From Syngnathus acus (taxonomy: Eukaryota; Chordata; Actinopteri; Syngnathiformes; Syngnathidae): DNA of 64,000 bases. The position numbers and the translations under genes are program-made. Positions 1-35,495 of this stretch are shown here, piece after piece. The notes under the pieces were generated by a model. It worked only from the letters and a program-made list of their open reading frames with translations. It made no database searches and was not told the origin of the DNA. Location: positions 4,623,412 to 4,687,411 of the forward strand of contig NC_051102.1 in assembly GCF_901709675.1 (NCBI RefSeq). The letters are read 5' to 3'. Position 1 is the first letter of the stretch. The number at the start of each line of letters is the position of its first letter.

Positions 1-1132
1 GCTTGACGTCAGCAGACTCTATTAGAAGAAGAGGTGATTTGTCACCGGTGGACAAAATGGCCACCGGCAGGACCCGTGAGCATGAAAGAGGTGCCAGGAC
101 CAGCGTGATGATCAAGACCTCCGTGTCTTAATTGTCCCCCACCATCATCACTCACGTCACACGTCCCTTGGGTTTACATCATGACTAATGAGTGCCACTA
201 ACAGCAAACCCGACGATTGCATGCAGCTCTGGGAAAATGGAGCAAAAATTGCTTCCAATCCCTGCCATGTGTGCTCACATTACTGACACACGTGCGTTTT
301 GAAACCCGCCAACAAGATGTCCCACGTTCTCTGGCCGAATTGCCCTTCATTTCTATCGCTTCCTATTGTCCTGACTTCAACTTTCTGGGCTAGCGGCGGC
401 GACACGTTCCGGCGTGGGGGCGCTCAATGCACATCTTTGTGCGTCCCTGCTGGGTGGGAGAAAGCGCCATTGAGGGCCCGGCCAGGCCCTGCCTGGCCCC
501 GTCCCCTTCGGGCTCCATTGTATCAGTAGGAATCTGGCGGGGGGGCACTCCAAAGACTTTACAGCCTTTGTTCTGACTTCTGAGCGGACTGGACCGCCGT
601 GACCCGGACCTAAATGTCCTTCCGCCACCCTTAGCGCCCATCAAATTATACTACTGAAGCTCAATTGTGGCTAAAAATGCAAGTGATATGAAAACCCAAC
701 ATGATCCAAGTCCAAAACCATAATACAATATTTGGACAAGGAAAAGCTTGGGTACAGGCTGGTCTGAGGCTGCTCCATGGCAGTCTCAAATTGTCAATGG
801 AAGTCTAGGTTGCTTCAGAGTGGTTCATGTCTTGCAGTTTTGTCGAAGGTTGATTCATGGCAGTCAAGGTGGCCTAAGGGTTAGGGTGCTATGGAGTCCA
901 AGTTGGCCAAGTTGCATGCTCAAGGTCAAGTGGTCTGTGATTCTCTACGCTCGGCTTGTGTACTTAAAAGAAGTATTCTCAGTGCCAACTTCCTGTCTTC
1001 CACTTGAAGAAGAAAAAGAAAGTTGAAAGAAAAGAAAACGTCAGCATCTCTTTGGCTCTGCGTGGCCCTCTGGAAGTTGAGGGAGGGGGAGGAGGATCCC
1101 CGAGGTTGGCCCGATCCAGGGGTGTGTCCCCC
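1..1132. other. Upstream region of mpz, no gene recognised
   Basis: No exon, RNA gene or conserved protein is visible here; short open frames between 299 and 1026 have no recognisable domain. A GC-rich patch at about 390-620 contains GCGTGGGGG (412-420), one mismatch from the EGR consensus GCGTGGGCG. Egr2/Krox20 is the known master activator of mammalian Mpz, but a single imperfect match proves nothing. Confidence 0.5.
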
Positions 1133-1138
1133 TATAAA
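1133..1138 (+). promoter_or_regulatory. TATA box of mpz
   Basis: TATAAA stands in a GC-rich setting 175 bases before the mpz start codon. Transcription would start near 1160-1170, giving a 5' UTR of about 150 bases without an intron. The rat and human Mpz promoters are likewise compact and tissue specific; the exact start site here is inferred. Confidence 0.7.
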
Positions 1139-1312
1139 GACTCCTCACACCATCGGGCCTCCTGTTGCTGGCTAGTGCCTCTCGGCTCCCTCCGTCCTCG
1201 CTCGTCGTCTTCTCCTTCCCACACTCTCCCGCAGAGTGGGACTCTTACGCCACCGAGACCCGTCCATCGCTTTTGTGTCTTCCGTGTCGGTGGGAAGTCC
1301 ACACTTGGCATC

Positions 1313-6298
<4,986 letters not shown>

Positions 6299-6520
6299 GA
6301 TACGGGGCGGGGCTGGGGTGCGCTCTTTGGGCGGCTGCTCCGGCCCGGGCGGGGGGCGGGTGGCGGAAGGGACGCGGCGGCAGTGGAGGACGCCGCCGGC
6401 CGGGTGCTGATGACCATCGATCTGGAGCTGACCCGCAAGAACGGCCAGGAAGGCCCGGGCGGCGCCTCCAAAGCGCCCGGCCTCCTTTCACGGCTCGCCC
6501 GGCAGCTCGCCCTCCGCTAA
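6299..6520 (+). other. mpz: Candidate L-MPZ stop-readthrough extension
   Basis: After the UAG of mpz the frame remains open for 73 codons to TAA (6518-6520). Mammalian MPZ is known to make a longer isoform, L-MPZ, by reading through its stop codon. The segment VLMTIDLELTRKN here resembles, from memory, VMVIEMELRK in the mammalian extension, at a similar distance from the stop, and a basic Ser/Leu-rich end follows in both. The region is very GC rich, so openness alone is weak evidence; the sequence resemblance carries the argument. The mammalian comparison was recalled, not searched. Confidence 0.6.
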
Positions 6521-9500
6521 AGGGGCGGGGATGGGGTGGGGGGTGCGTGGGCATGCCACCAGTAATCAACAAGTGCAGTGGTACCAACTGTGACTTGTGG
6601 TCGTCCCAGCAGCCTTGTTTTGACGCTGCCCCCCCAACCCCCCCCCATGAGCATTATCCTGCGTTCTGCACCCTCCCTTTTGCAAATATTTCTAAATGAT
6701 CTTCTAACCACTGTCTCCTCTCTCTCACTCTCTCTCTCACCCCGCCCTTCTTCTTCTTCTCTTCTTAGATAAAGGTCTGACTCCTCCGTGACGCCTCCTC
6801 CACCTCTCTAGTTTGCCCGACGCACCCCCCCTCCTCTTTTTCCCTTAGTTGTCATTACTTCCCATTATCTCTCCTCCTTTAAGGCAGTCTATAAGAGGAA
6901 TAGACGCACCCCCAGCCCCCCCTCCTGCGTCCCCCCCCGCCGTCAGCGGTCGTGTCAAATAATTTCCTCACCGGAGTCCCTTTATGCACTCACCGGGCGA
7001 CGCGTAAAAAAAGTGTTTAAGGCCTAACGACGCTCATAACCGGCGCCACAGGATCCCGCCAGACGCCCCTCGGGCCGACTGGAGTCTCCTGAACCTTTTT
7101 TTTTTTTTTATGACTCAATCTGGCGTAAAGCATGTGACCCAGCTCAGGGCAGCGTCGACAGTGATATCATTCCTGTCCTTTTTAACATCAATTTGTCGTC
7201 GTATAATTCGGGAGGGTCATCATTTGAGGGGAAATAATTTCATTTATCAAAGAAAAATCAGACTAGATTCATATTTATTTCTAGAAGAAATGTTCAATAT
7301 TTTTGGATAAAACGTTTACAGGAATTAAATTGTATTTTTGGTGGGGAAATTCCTAATTATAATAATAAGATAATTTCGCAAAAACCAAGTGACCTTATTA
7401 ATGATTAGCCTGATGACAACTTGGATCGTGGTGGGGGTGTTTTAGATGGAAAAACAAAATCCTCAAATAGTCCTAATTTTGCAGAAAGTATCTGACAACT
7501 ATTATATTAAACAAGATATTTTTGTGAGAAAAATACAGCCAAATTAAAAGAAAAATGCCGTTGTTAGGGTTAGGGGGCGCTACGTTGCCCTTCTCTGGCC
7601 CTTGATGGCGCTTAATGGCGTCTATTTCTGGCCATCTTCACTAGTAACAGCTGCGCATTTCTCGGAGGAGTTAGCGGGTCGGTGTTGGGTGGTGGCGGGC
7701 TGGTATGATTTAGCGTCGGCCGCTTCGCCTGGCAGGCCGGCGACCGACGAGCGAGGATGATGTCAAGGGGCCGGAGGGCGGGCGGCGGACGGGACCTCCT
7801 TAAGATAGAACCATCCTCCTTTTTTCCCTTCGCCAAACATCTCGCTGCCATCCCTCCTTTCCTCGTGTCCTCATTGCGTCTTTGGCTTTTATCTCCTTCC
7901 GCTTCTTGACGTCCGGCGGCCGCGCACAATCCACTACGCTCATTAAGCCTGGTCTTATCGGACTTGCGGCTCCCGTCCTCCTTCGCCTCCCTTCGCTTGC
8001 CCTTCAAAGAAGCCCGCCTTCCCTCCCTCCCTTCGCTCCCTCGGGGGGTGGGAAGCCATGTGGTCCTCGCCTTTCCCGCTCTTTTTTTCCGCACCGTCCC
8101 TCGTCTTTTGTCCAAATGCCAAGACGCGCACCTCTGCCCCCGACTGGCAAAGGCAGGTTGCGTGTGCAAAGCCGCATTTTCACCAAGAAGTCTTGTTCGG
8201 TTTGACTCCGTATCCTTCGGCAGGTGAATCCTGGTACGACTCGTGTTTCTGCGTCTAAAATGATTCGTAATAGGACAATTTTGTGAAGGACAAGCATATC
8301 TCTTTTTGAAAACATGAACTTGTTAGAGGCCGCGTTGAGATTTGACTGGATTCCCACGACTCGTGGCACCCGATTCTACTTTTTAACAGCTCAGTCAAGC
8401 TCAGAGCGCCATTTCCTCGGCAACTTTGGGCAGGAAGCCGTACCGCCTGCCACGAATAGCAGAAAAAGGAGAGGGAGAGTCGGCGGCCCCTTCAGGAACA
8501 TATCAAGTGATGTTTGTGTCGACCGATCAGTAAATGTGGTTGTTGGTGAGAATGTGAAAAGCTGTGTCCTGTTCTGAAGCCCAACGAGGCGACTTGGTGA
8601 AACCCGGTTCGCTAAGCATCAAAGCAACAATTTTAGCATTAGAACGCTATGGGGGCGGATGCACAGTCTTGGCCAAGTCTCGGTTGAAGGTGGTCTTCAA
8701 AGGTGCTCCCCCGTCCTCCCAAAACCAAACAGCGAGCCAAGCGGCCGATCGGCAGACGTCAAGCTTGGGGATGGCTGAGACTTGAATGTTCCTTTTGAAA
8801 ATGATTGGGAATGCTTATAATCTTATTAAAAAGGCCTTGTATGTTTTATGAGCCGTATTAGGAGCAATGTAACATTACTGCGTTTGAATTGACTGGAGCT
8901 TCATCTCAAGCTGTTGTTGTTTTTGTTTTTTTTACAGTCTATTTAATTTAACGCTTGTTGTCGCTCTAATTGAACGTGTAATATGTTGTAAAAACAACGT
9001 GAATAAAACATTTAAGCCCATCTTGTTTGCCTTCCTTAATGGCACAGTCCAGGTAAGAATTCCCAAATTCTGAATTGCAACACAGACACGAATTAGCATT
9101 AGCTTTAAGTGAGAAAACTGCATATCAAAGCGCTGTTGTTTTACACAAATTGGACTTGTCTTTCATGCGTGTGTCAACACATTGTAGATAGCGCAGACGT
9201 TTCTAATAAAGTGACTCATCTGCCCGCCGAAAGAACACAAGTGCAGAAGAAGCAACAGAAGGCAAGAAGCACAAAAAGTCACGTTGGCAGGCAGTGTGAA
9301 AATATGGCAGGATCACCGGCGACATCTGTCCTGTGGGCCGGCCGGCGTATGCTCCCAATATGCTAACGCTAATAGCAGATGAACCCGCCCACCTGACTGA
9401 ATTTTTTTACCTTGCGGTAACCAGACATATCCGCTTTGTGCGACCTACAAAACCACAGCCCGTTTTGAAATTAGGTTAAGTTTTCATTCAGTGTTGTAAG

Positions 9501-9650
9501 CAGGTCGGGTAGGGTGAGGTGAGGTGAGGGGGGTCAGCACACAGACCGACCGTTTCGCCTTCATAGGGTCGATGGTGGGGGACTGGGGGCTTGCCTGGCT
9601 CGGGTTACCCCTGTGGGCGGGAAGGGGAGAGCAGGATATGTTGTCAGGCC
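6521..9650. other. mpz 3' UTR and mpz-atp1a2 intergenic region
   Basis: No gene recognised. The first 400 bases are pyrimidine rich and probably belong to the mpz 3' UTR, whose end is not clear: candidate signals are ATTAAA (7506-7511) and AATAAA (9002-9007). A short telomere-like TTAGGG pair lies near 7564. Open frames at 7612-8369 on both strands are compositional (Arg/Lys/Ser rich) with no recognisable domain. Confidence 0.5.
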
Positions 9651-9665
9651 CCCCTAAAAAGCCAC
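9651..9665 (+). promoter_or_regulatory. Candidate atp1a2 core promoter, TATA/MEF2-like
   Basis: CCCCTAAAAAGCC lies about 65-70 bases before the ATPase start codon. It could act as a weak TATA element or an imperfect MEF2 site; alpha2 pump genes are strongly expressed in muscle and glia. Distance is plausible for a TATA box with a 5' UTR of about 40 bases. Position and sequence are seen; function is inferred. Confidence 0.35.
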
Positions 9666-9722
9666 GCGTGTTTGGGGTGGCGCTGGTTAACTTCTGAAGC
9701 TGGCGGCTTGTGGACGTCCAAC

Positions 9723-30502
<20,780 letters not shown>

Positions 30503-30541
30503 CATTCACAAGACATCAGCGTCCAAGTCCAAGAGTGAGTG

Positions 30542-30671
30542 AGTTTGTCTGTCTGAAGCAGTATTTGCACGGAACAGATGACAAATATAATTAGCCTGAA
30601 ATGATCAGTTTGTCTGTCTGAAGCAGTATTTGCATGGATCAGATGACAAATATAATTAGCCTGAAATGATC
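30542..30671. repeat. 65-bp tandem duplication in atp1a2 3' UTR
   Basis: Copies 30542-30606 and 30607-30671 differ at only two bases, so the duplication is recent. It begins 40 bases after the stop codon and is most likely transcribed. Confidence 0.9.
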
Positions 30672-30724
30672 AGATGCTAATAATCGCCACTGAATTTAGG
30701 CTTTTGAGTGTTTGTACTAAAGAA

Positions 30725-30961
30725 AATGGCACACCGGGATTCGTCAATGTATCATGTATCCTCTGCTTGGCTGGGGATTGGTTGCCAAATAAAACAAATT
30801 ACACAAAACTCATTCTTTTGAAGTATAAATATACATTACAAAAAAATGGGACACTGGCATTCGTCCATATATCAGGTTCTGCTTGGCTGGGGATTGGTTG
30901 CCAAATAAAACAAATTACACAAAACCTAACTCATTTTTTTAAAAAGTATAAATATGCATTG
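30725..30961. repeat. About 117-bp tandem duplication carrying AATAAA
   Basis: Copies 30725-30840 and 30843-30961 share a perfect core of over 40 bases (GCTTGGCTGG... to ACACAAAAC) with indels outside. Each holds one AATAAA (30788-30793, 30904-30909), the best polyadenylation candidates of atp1a2. Confidence 0.85.
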
Positions 30962-31103
30962 TTCAGTGGGATTTATGAAATGAAGAAATAAGTCTTTGGG
31001 AAAAGCAACATTGAATGTTTTTGTAAAACAAAATTAATTTGCTTTTGTACTATCTATTACTTGTACTATTTTTGTTCACATTGTTTAACACCCAGGGATC
31101 TAT

Positions 31104-31154
31104 TATTATTATTATTATTTTTATTATTATTACTATTATTATTATTACTATTAT
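31104..31154. repeat. (TTA)n microsatellite
   Basis: Imperfect TTA/ATT trinucleotide run just upstream of the sdhc promoter region. Confidence 0.9.
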
Positions 31155-31170
31155 ATCCTGTTAAAAAAAA

Positions 31171-31225
31171 CACGTTACATCACTTCCTCCACATAACGTC
31201 ACTTCTGCTCAGTGTACGTCAAAAC
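31171..31225 (+). promoter_or_regulatory. Candidate sdhc proximal promoter
   Basis: No TATA box. An ETS-type core (ACTTCCT, 31182-31188), a CRE-like TAACGTCA (31194-31201) and TACGTCA (31215-31221) lie within 45 bases of the start codon. ETS (GABP/NRF-2) and CREB sites are common in TATA-less promoters of nuclear genes for respiratory proteins. If ATG 31226 is right the 5' UTR is short or these sites lie partly in it. Confidence 0.35.
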
Positions 31226-31242
31226 ATGGCGCTGCTACTAAG
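31226..31242 (+). CDS. sdhc: sdhc exon 1
   Basis: Five codons plus two bases, MALLL(R), with donor GTCAGT. The human first coding exon is equally tiny (MAALLLR), which supports the start. Kozak context AAACATGG is good. Confidence 0.85.
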
Positions 31243-34200
31243 GTCAGTATGTTTGTTTTCTCTCGGTGAAGATTTATTGAGGCTTTTTGTCGGTAGTAAA
31301 ATGACCACGAGTCATAGCAGCAGGGTTTCGTTGCGTCGGAGTTGAATCTGTCCAGCATGTTCGGTTCGTTTCGACAGGGGAGAAATTATCGCGACTTAGA
31401 GCTAGCTGGCTAACGCTAACAACGTTAGCACTTGACCAAAGTGCGAGTTGTAGCTTCTCGAAGCATAAACACGGGGTTTTGTTCGAATATATTGGTTTTT
31501 CTTTACCGTCGAATGTGACTATTAGTGTCTAGTGTTATTCCGTTAAGCGTTACATCTTTTGTTTATCTCGAAGTGGTTCGTCCTTCAGTGAACCCGCATC
31601 GAGGTAATCTCACCTGCCAAGACGGCCGCTGTGACATGATACAAAAACAGAAATAAGAAACAAGGATGTGTGACGAAAAGACGGAAGACCGGAGAGTCTG
31701 TTAATACTTAGAAAGCAAGGATGAATGAAGAATTTTGAAAGGAAACAAGTAGGTATGGAAGGACAGATGGAGGAAGGAAGGAAAGATAATAGGATTGTAT
31801 GAAAAGTTGAAAGGAAGCAGCTAACCTCCACTTTCAGGGTTCAAACAAAGTCAGCTTGCACTGAAACCGACTCACAAACTCTTGTAACCCAAATTTGAAA
31901 CTTGAAAACTAAGCCTGGCTTTAAACCGTAATTGCAAACTCTAGCCTGGCTTGAAATGTCAACCCTGACTTGAAACCCTACTGTGAAACGGTCAAGCTGT
32001 ATAAAATGTTAGTGACTAAGCGAGCCACTTCAAACAGACAGTCAGTACTTTGAACGCCATTGTCTCGATGACCAACTTTGACCTGTGAGTTACTTCCAAA
32101 GTTACTTTCTTAGCTCAGAACAGTCAGATTAGACTGTCATGCAGGTCATTGATGTGTTTAGATAGATGTCCGGTTTCTAGGCAACTTTTCAGGGATTTGT
32201 TTAACTTGCTGTTAGCTGTTGTATCGCATAGCAACATGAAATTGATGGCTACCATTTTGAAATGTAACTCTTGTGTACAGGTCGTTGGCCCGTCAGGGCT
32301 TGTCCGCCTCCAGGCCGCGGTGCAGCGTCCTCTACGTCAGGCAGTACGTACGCTAATCAGCAAACGCAAGCATGAAGTTCAATACGTTGTATCAATGTCT
32401 TCAATGTCTCTTGCGGTTTCAGTGCTGCTCCAATGGGAACCACCGCCAAGGAGGAGATGAACAAGTTTTGGGCCAAAAATACCAGATTGAACCGACCCAT
32501 GTCGCCTCACATCACCGTTTACAAGTATGACAATGTGTGCTAGTTATTGAACATGGGACAGGATTTATAACTGATGCAGGGGTCACCAAGTCGGGTTCCG
32601 GAGAAGAAAATAATGACTAGTTCTTTAAAAAATATGTAGTTTTGTGAAAGAAAATGTACATTTGTCTCTATAATAAGATTTATATTCCCTTGAGAATTGT
32701 TTGAAGACTGCTTTTAAAGGTGCTACTATCTGACTGACAGATGACCATTGTGAAGCTTTTAATATTTTTTTTTTCACCTCCCCACCCCCCAGATGGTCGG
32801 TCCCCATGATGATGTCCATCACACACAGAGGAACCGGGGTGGGCCTCAGTGGAGGTAACGCATCTTATTAGTTTGATTGTGTCCTCCGCCCACACTTACA
32901 CGACTTCTTCGTGACCCCCAAACATTGACACCTGGAGAAATCTCCTCGTGGCTGTCTTGGCTGTGAATCGCTGCAGCGAGTGCACTCAAAATAAAATTCC
33001 TCGGCTATTTGTATTATGCGTGCCGAAGCAAGCTGGCGATGAAAACAGCTTGCCGTCGCGCATGGACAGCGGCGTCAACGCTGATCTCTGCCCGCGTTGG
33101 ATTCCGTTTGATTTGCATGCTGATGGCTTCTCGAAAAGGTCAGCCAGCTCGTCTGCCAATCGGGGAGACAAATTCACTTGGCGAGTGTGCTCGCCTGTCT
33201 GGCCGTCAAAGTGCAAACGCGCACAAAACACTCTTTGATGAAAGCATCGCAAGGCATCCGCTTGCTTTTCTTCGTCGCATTGATTGATTTTTGCCACGCA
33301 TTTTCCTTTTAAATTGCAAGAAACAGTCCTAATCTTAGAAACAGGAAGTTAATACTAAAGCGGGCGGGGCTTCACCTTGCCGCAACATTAGCGTCCTTGA
33401 TGTGATTGATATGCTTTCGTTTTCCTTCCCGTGTGTCCCCAACACGCCTCTGTACGAACCAAAGGAAAAAAGAAGCCCTTTGAAATATTGACACAAGCAA
33501 GCAGTGTGTTTTTTCCTCATAGATCTTCTGGCAAAGAAGAAGAATGTCACGGCGTAACATGTATTGATTTGCGGCTCATTTTCCTCGTGAATGACTTGTT
33601 TATACCGGCCTGGATTGTATGGAGATCAATAACGCGGCTGTCTCTTTGGTCCCGGCCGGCAGCCATTTCCGCCTTTGCCGTGGCCGCTCTGCTCCTGCCC
33701 GGCAGTTACGCGCACTACCTGGATCTGGTCCACTCGCTCTCCGTCGGCCCCGTCCTCATTGGCCTGGCCAAGGTGGCCATCGCCTTCCCTGTCTCCTTCC
33801 ACACCTTCAACGGAGTCCGACATTTGGTGAGCAAATACACAGGGGAATTAGATTTGTTTTTTTTCATTCTTTGTGACAGCCACTTTTCAAAATGGATCAA
33901 ATGAATTGATGCCCTTGAATGTTTTACATCCAATGCGCCATTCAGTTTGTTTTCAGAACAATACCAGTAGATGTCACTGATATTGATATTAATTCCTACT
34001 ACTTTGGATGCACACTTGAAATGATTCCATGTGAATATATCCTTGAAATAGTTACGCAAAAATGGTGGCAATATTTCATCGAGTTTTCATTTTTGCATAG
34101 CTCAAGAATCTTTCAAGTCATAAGTCTTGTTAGTCTTTTTCCTGTCTTTCTTTTGAATGGCATCTGTGCGCCAAACGGTCAGCCATTGGTGACCTCTGCA

Positions 34201-35437
34201 CTCGAGTTGACTTCATTACGTGCACGCGTGCACAAACCCGCTGAGAGCGCCAAAGCGCTCTCCTTTGCTTGCCACCCGAGCTCCTTTTGGAGGGCGACGC
34301 GCTGCGTATTTGGACAAACACCTCCTTGAATCTCAAGTCCAGGCATTGCAGAGTCGCGCCATTCTTTTCCACGCGCCCGTCTATCTCTCCAACAGAGAGA
34401 AAGGCCGGCCGACACTTTGATGAATGGCGCCTGTGCTCTTGTGACGCAGCCAAAGCGCAAGTGTTTTTCTTCAATTATTACTAAAATGCCGCACCGCAAT
34501 CTTGCGGCGCAGTCGAGAGCTCCAACAAGGAAGAAAAAAGCCTCCTTTTATTCAAGCAAAATGGCCACTATACAATTGTGCACTCGATTTTCAACACACA
34601 CTTTTATTGCTTTTGTGTGTGTGTGTGCGCGCGTGTGTGTTTTTGTTTCTGCAAGCCCCTTTGTTATTTTTCATACTTATCAAATTTGACATTTTAAGCG
34701 AAACGACAGTGGAACCTCCAAGTTCAAGCAAAATCTGCTACATTTATTTACTGTTTTTGAAACCACTTTCCTTCACGGGATACTGAACGTAGAATACAAG
34801 TTGAAAAGCATGCACGATATTAACAGGACGAAAGGAAACTTGACTCATAAGCAGAAGTCGATGAAATGGCCTTCAAATACCACAGCGAAAAAAAATTCCC
34901 ATTTGCCAAGTAAGGAAATGGCAGTCGTTCTAAAAGAAAAAAAACCAACCTCAGTTTGTTAATCGGCAACAATTCAACGTCATGAAAAGAGCCGTCAAGT
35001 GTCACAACTGATGTTTGCAGCTTTTAAGCAGCTGCCTCGGGTCAAACGTTTCCAACGCGCATCAAAATCAAAACAGACGACATGCCTCCCTTCCAGCCTT
35101 TCTTCTCTTGTCACCTTCTTCTCTTTACGTGCACTGTATGGTGATGTCGAGGACAAAGAAAAGCCCATCATTTTCAAACGCACATATGTATTTGACTTTC
35201 CCGGAAACGTCGGTTGGACTTTGGAGGTTCTACTCCGTACGCCGTTGTGGTGTTTTCCATGCTCAGCTATTTCTCTGTCTTTATTTTTTCACCCCTCTTT
35301 CTCTTCCCTCTATCACCCCAAACTGTAAGTGGTGGGATCTGGGCAAAGGCTTCCAAATTCCCCAAGTGTACCGCAGCGGCTACACCGTCATCGGCCTGTC
35401 CGTCATCACCGCCATCTGCGCCGCCACGCTCCTCTGA
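31226..35437 (+). CDS. sdhc: Succinate dehydrogenase cytochrome b560 subunit, six exons
   Basis: SDHC anchors complex II in the mitochondrial inner membrane; with SDHD it binds heme b and ubiquinone and passes electrons from succinate oxidation to the quinone pool. Exons 31226-31242, 32281-32343, 32423-32524, 32793-32854, 33663-33826 and 35330-35437 join to 171 residues (human 169). Residues 1 to about 27 form an Arg-rich, acid-poor mitochondrial presequence. GTTAKEEM (31-38), SPHITVY (54-60), HRGTG (72-76, quinone-site region), [10 protein letters not shown] (127-136, with the heme-ligand-type His128) and WDLGKG (138-143) are family signatures. Three hydrophobic helices follow the usual plan. 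Exon 4 (62 bases) and exon 5 (164 bases) have the human lengths. It starts about 720 bases after the atp1a2 stop, same strand. Confidence 0.95.
31838..31995 (-). repeat. Degenerate TTCAAG/TTAGGG-type repeat, sdhc intron 1
   Basis: Irregular units around CTTGAAACC, CCTGGCTT and CAAACTCTAGCC repeat about every 20-25 bases. It is the reverse orientation of the units seen at 54290-54510, 55925-56015 and 57310-57400. Confidence 0.5.
32281..32343 (+). CDS. sdhc: sdhc exon 2: presequence
   Basis: Residues 6-26 plus two bases: Arg- and Ser-rich, no acidic residue, as expected of a matrix-targeting peptide. Donor GTACGT after AGGCA; choosing it gives the [13 protein letters not shown] junction seen in the family. 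Confidence 0.88.
32423..32524 (+). CDS. sdhc: sdhc exon 3: mature N-terminus
   Basis: Residues 27-60: [16 protein letters not shown], then [12 protein letters not shown]. Conserved Ser/His residues lie before the first helix. 102 bases, donor GTATGA. Confidence 0.94.
32793..32854 (+). CDS. sdhc: sdhc exon 4: helix I start, HRGTG
   Basis: Residues 61-81: [20 protein letters not shown]. The Ser and Arg in this motif line the ubiquinone pocket in complex II. 62 bases as in human. Confidence 0.95.
33663..33826 (+). CDS. sdhc: sdhc exon 5: helices I-II and heme His
   Basis: Residues 82-136: rest of helix I ([14 protein letters not shown]), [10 protein letters not shown], and [14 protein letters not shown]. 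Acceptor ccggcag, donor GTGAGC, phase 0. 164 bases as in human. Confidence 0.95.
35330..35437 (+). CDS. sdhc: sdhc exon 6: helix III and stop
   Basis: Residues 137-171: [17 protein letters not shown], then a hydrophobic helix ([15 protein letters not shown]) and TGA (35435-35437). The acceptor ctgtaag is weak after a good pyrimidine tract, but the reading frame and WDLGKG motif fix it. Confidence 0.92.
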   Translation, partial: WWDLGKGFQIPQVYRSGYTVIGLSVITAICAATLL

Positions 35438-35489
35438 GGCTGAGTGCAAAGTGTTTTTGTATGTTCTGAACAAAAAAAAACAAAAAAAC

Positions 35490-35495
35490 AATAAA
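35490..35495 (+). terminator. sdhc polyadenylation signal
   Basis: AATAAA 53 bases after the sdhc stop codon, followed by T/G-rich sequence from about 35500. This gives a short 3' UTR of roughly 75 bases. Confidence 0.75.

Noticed and set aside
7560-7577. TTAGGGTTAGGG telomere-like word
   Set aside because: Only two units; too short to be an internal telomere array.
7612-8169. 185-codon Arg/Lys-rich minus-strand frame
   Set aside because: Compositional; the opposite strand is a pyrimidine-rich tract and no motif is recognisable.
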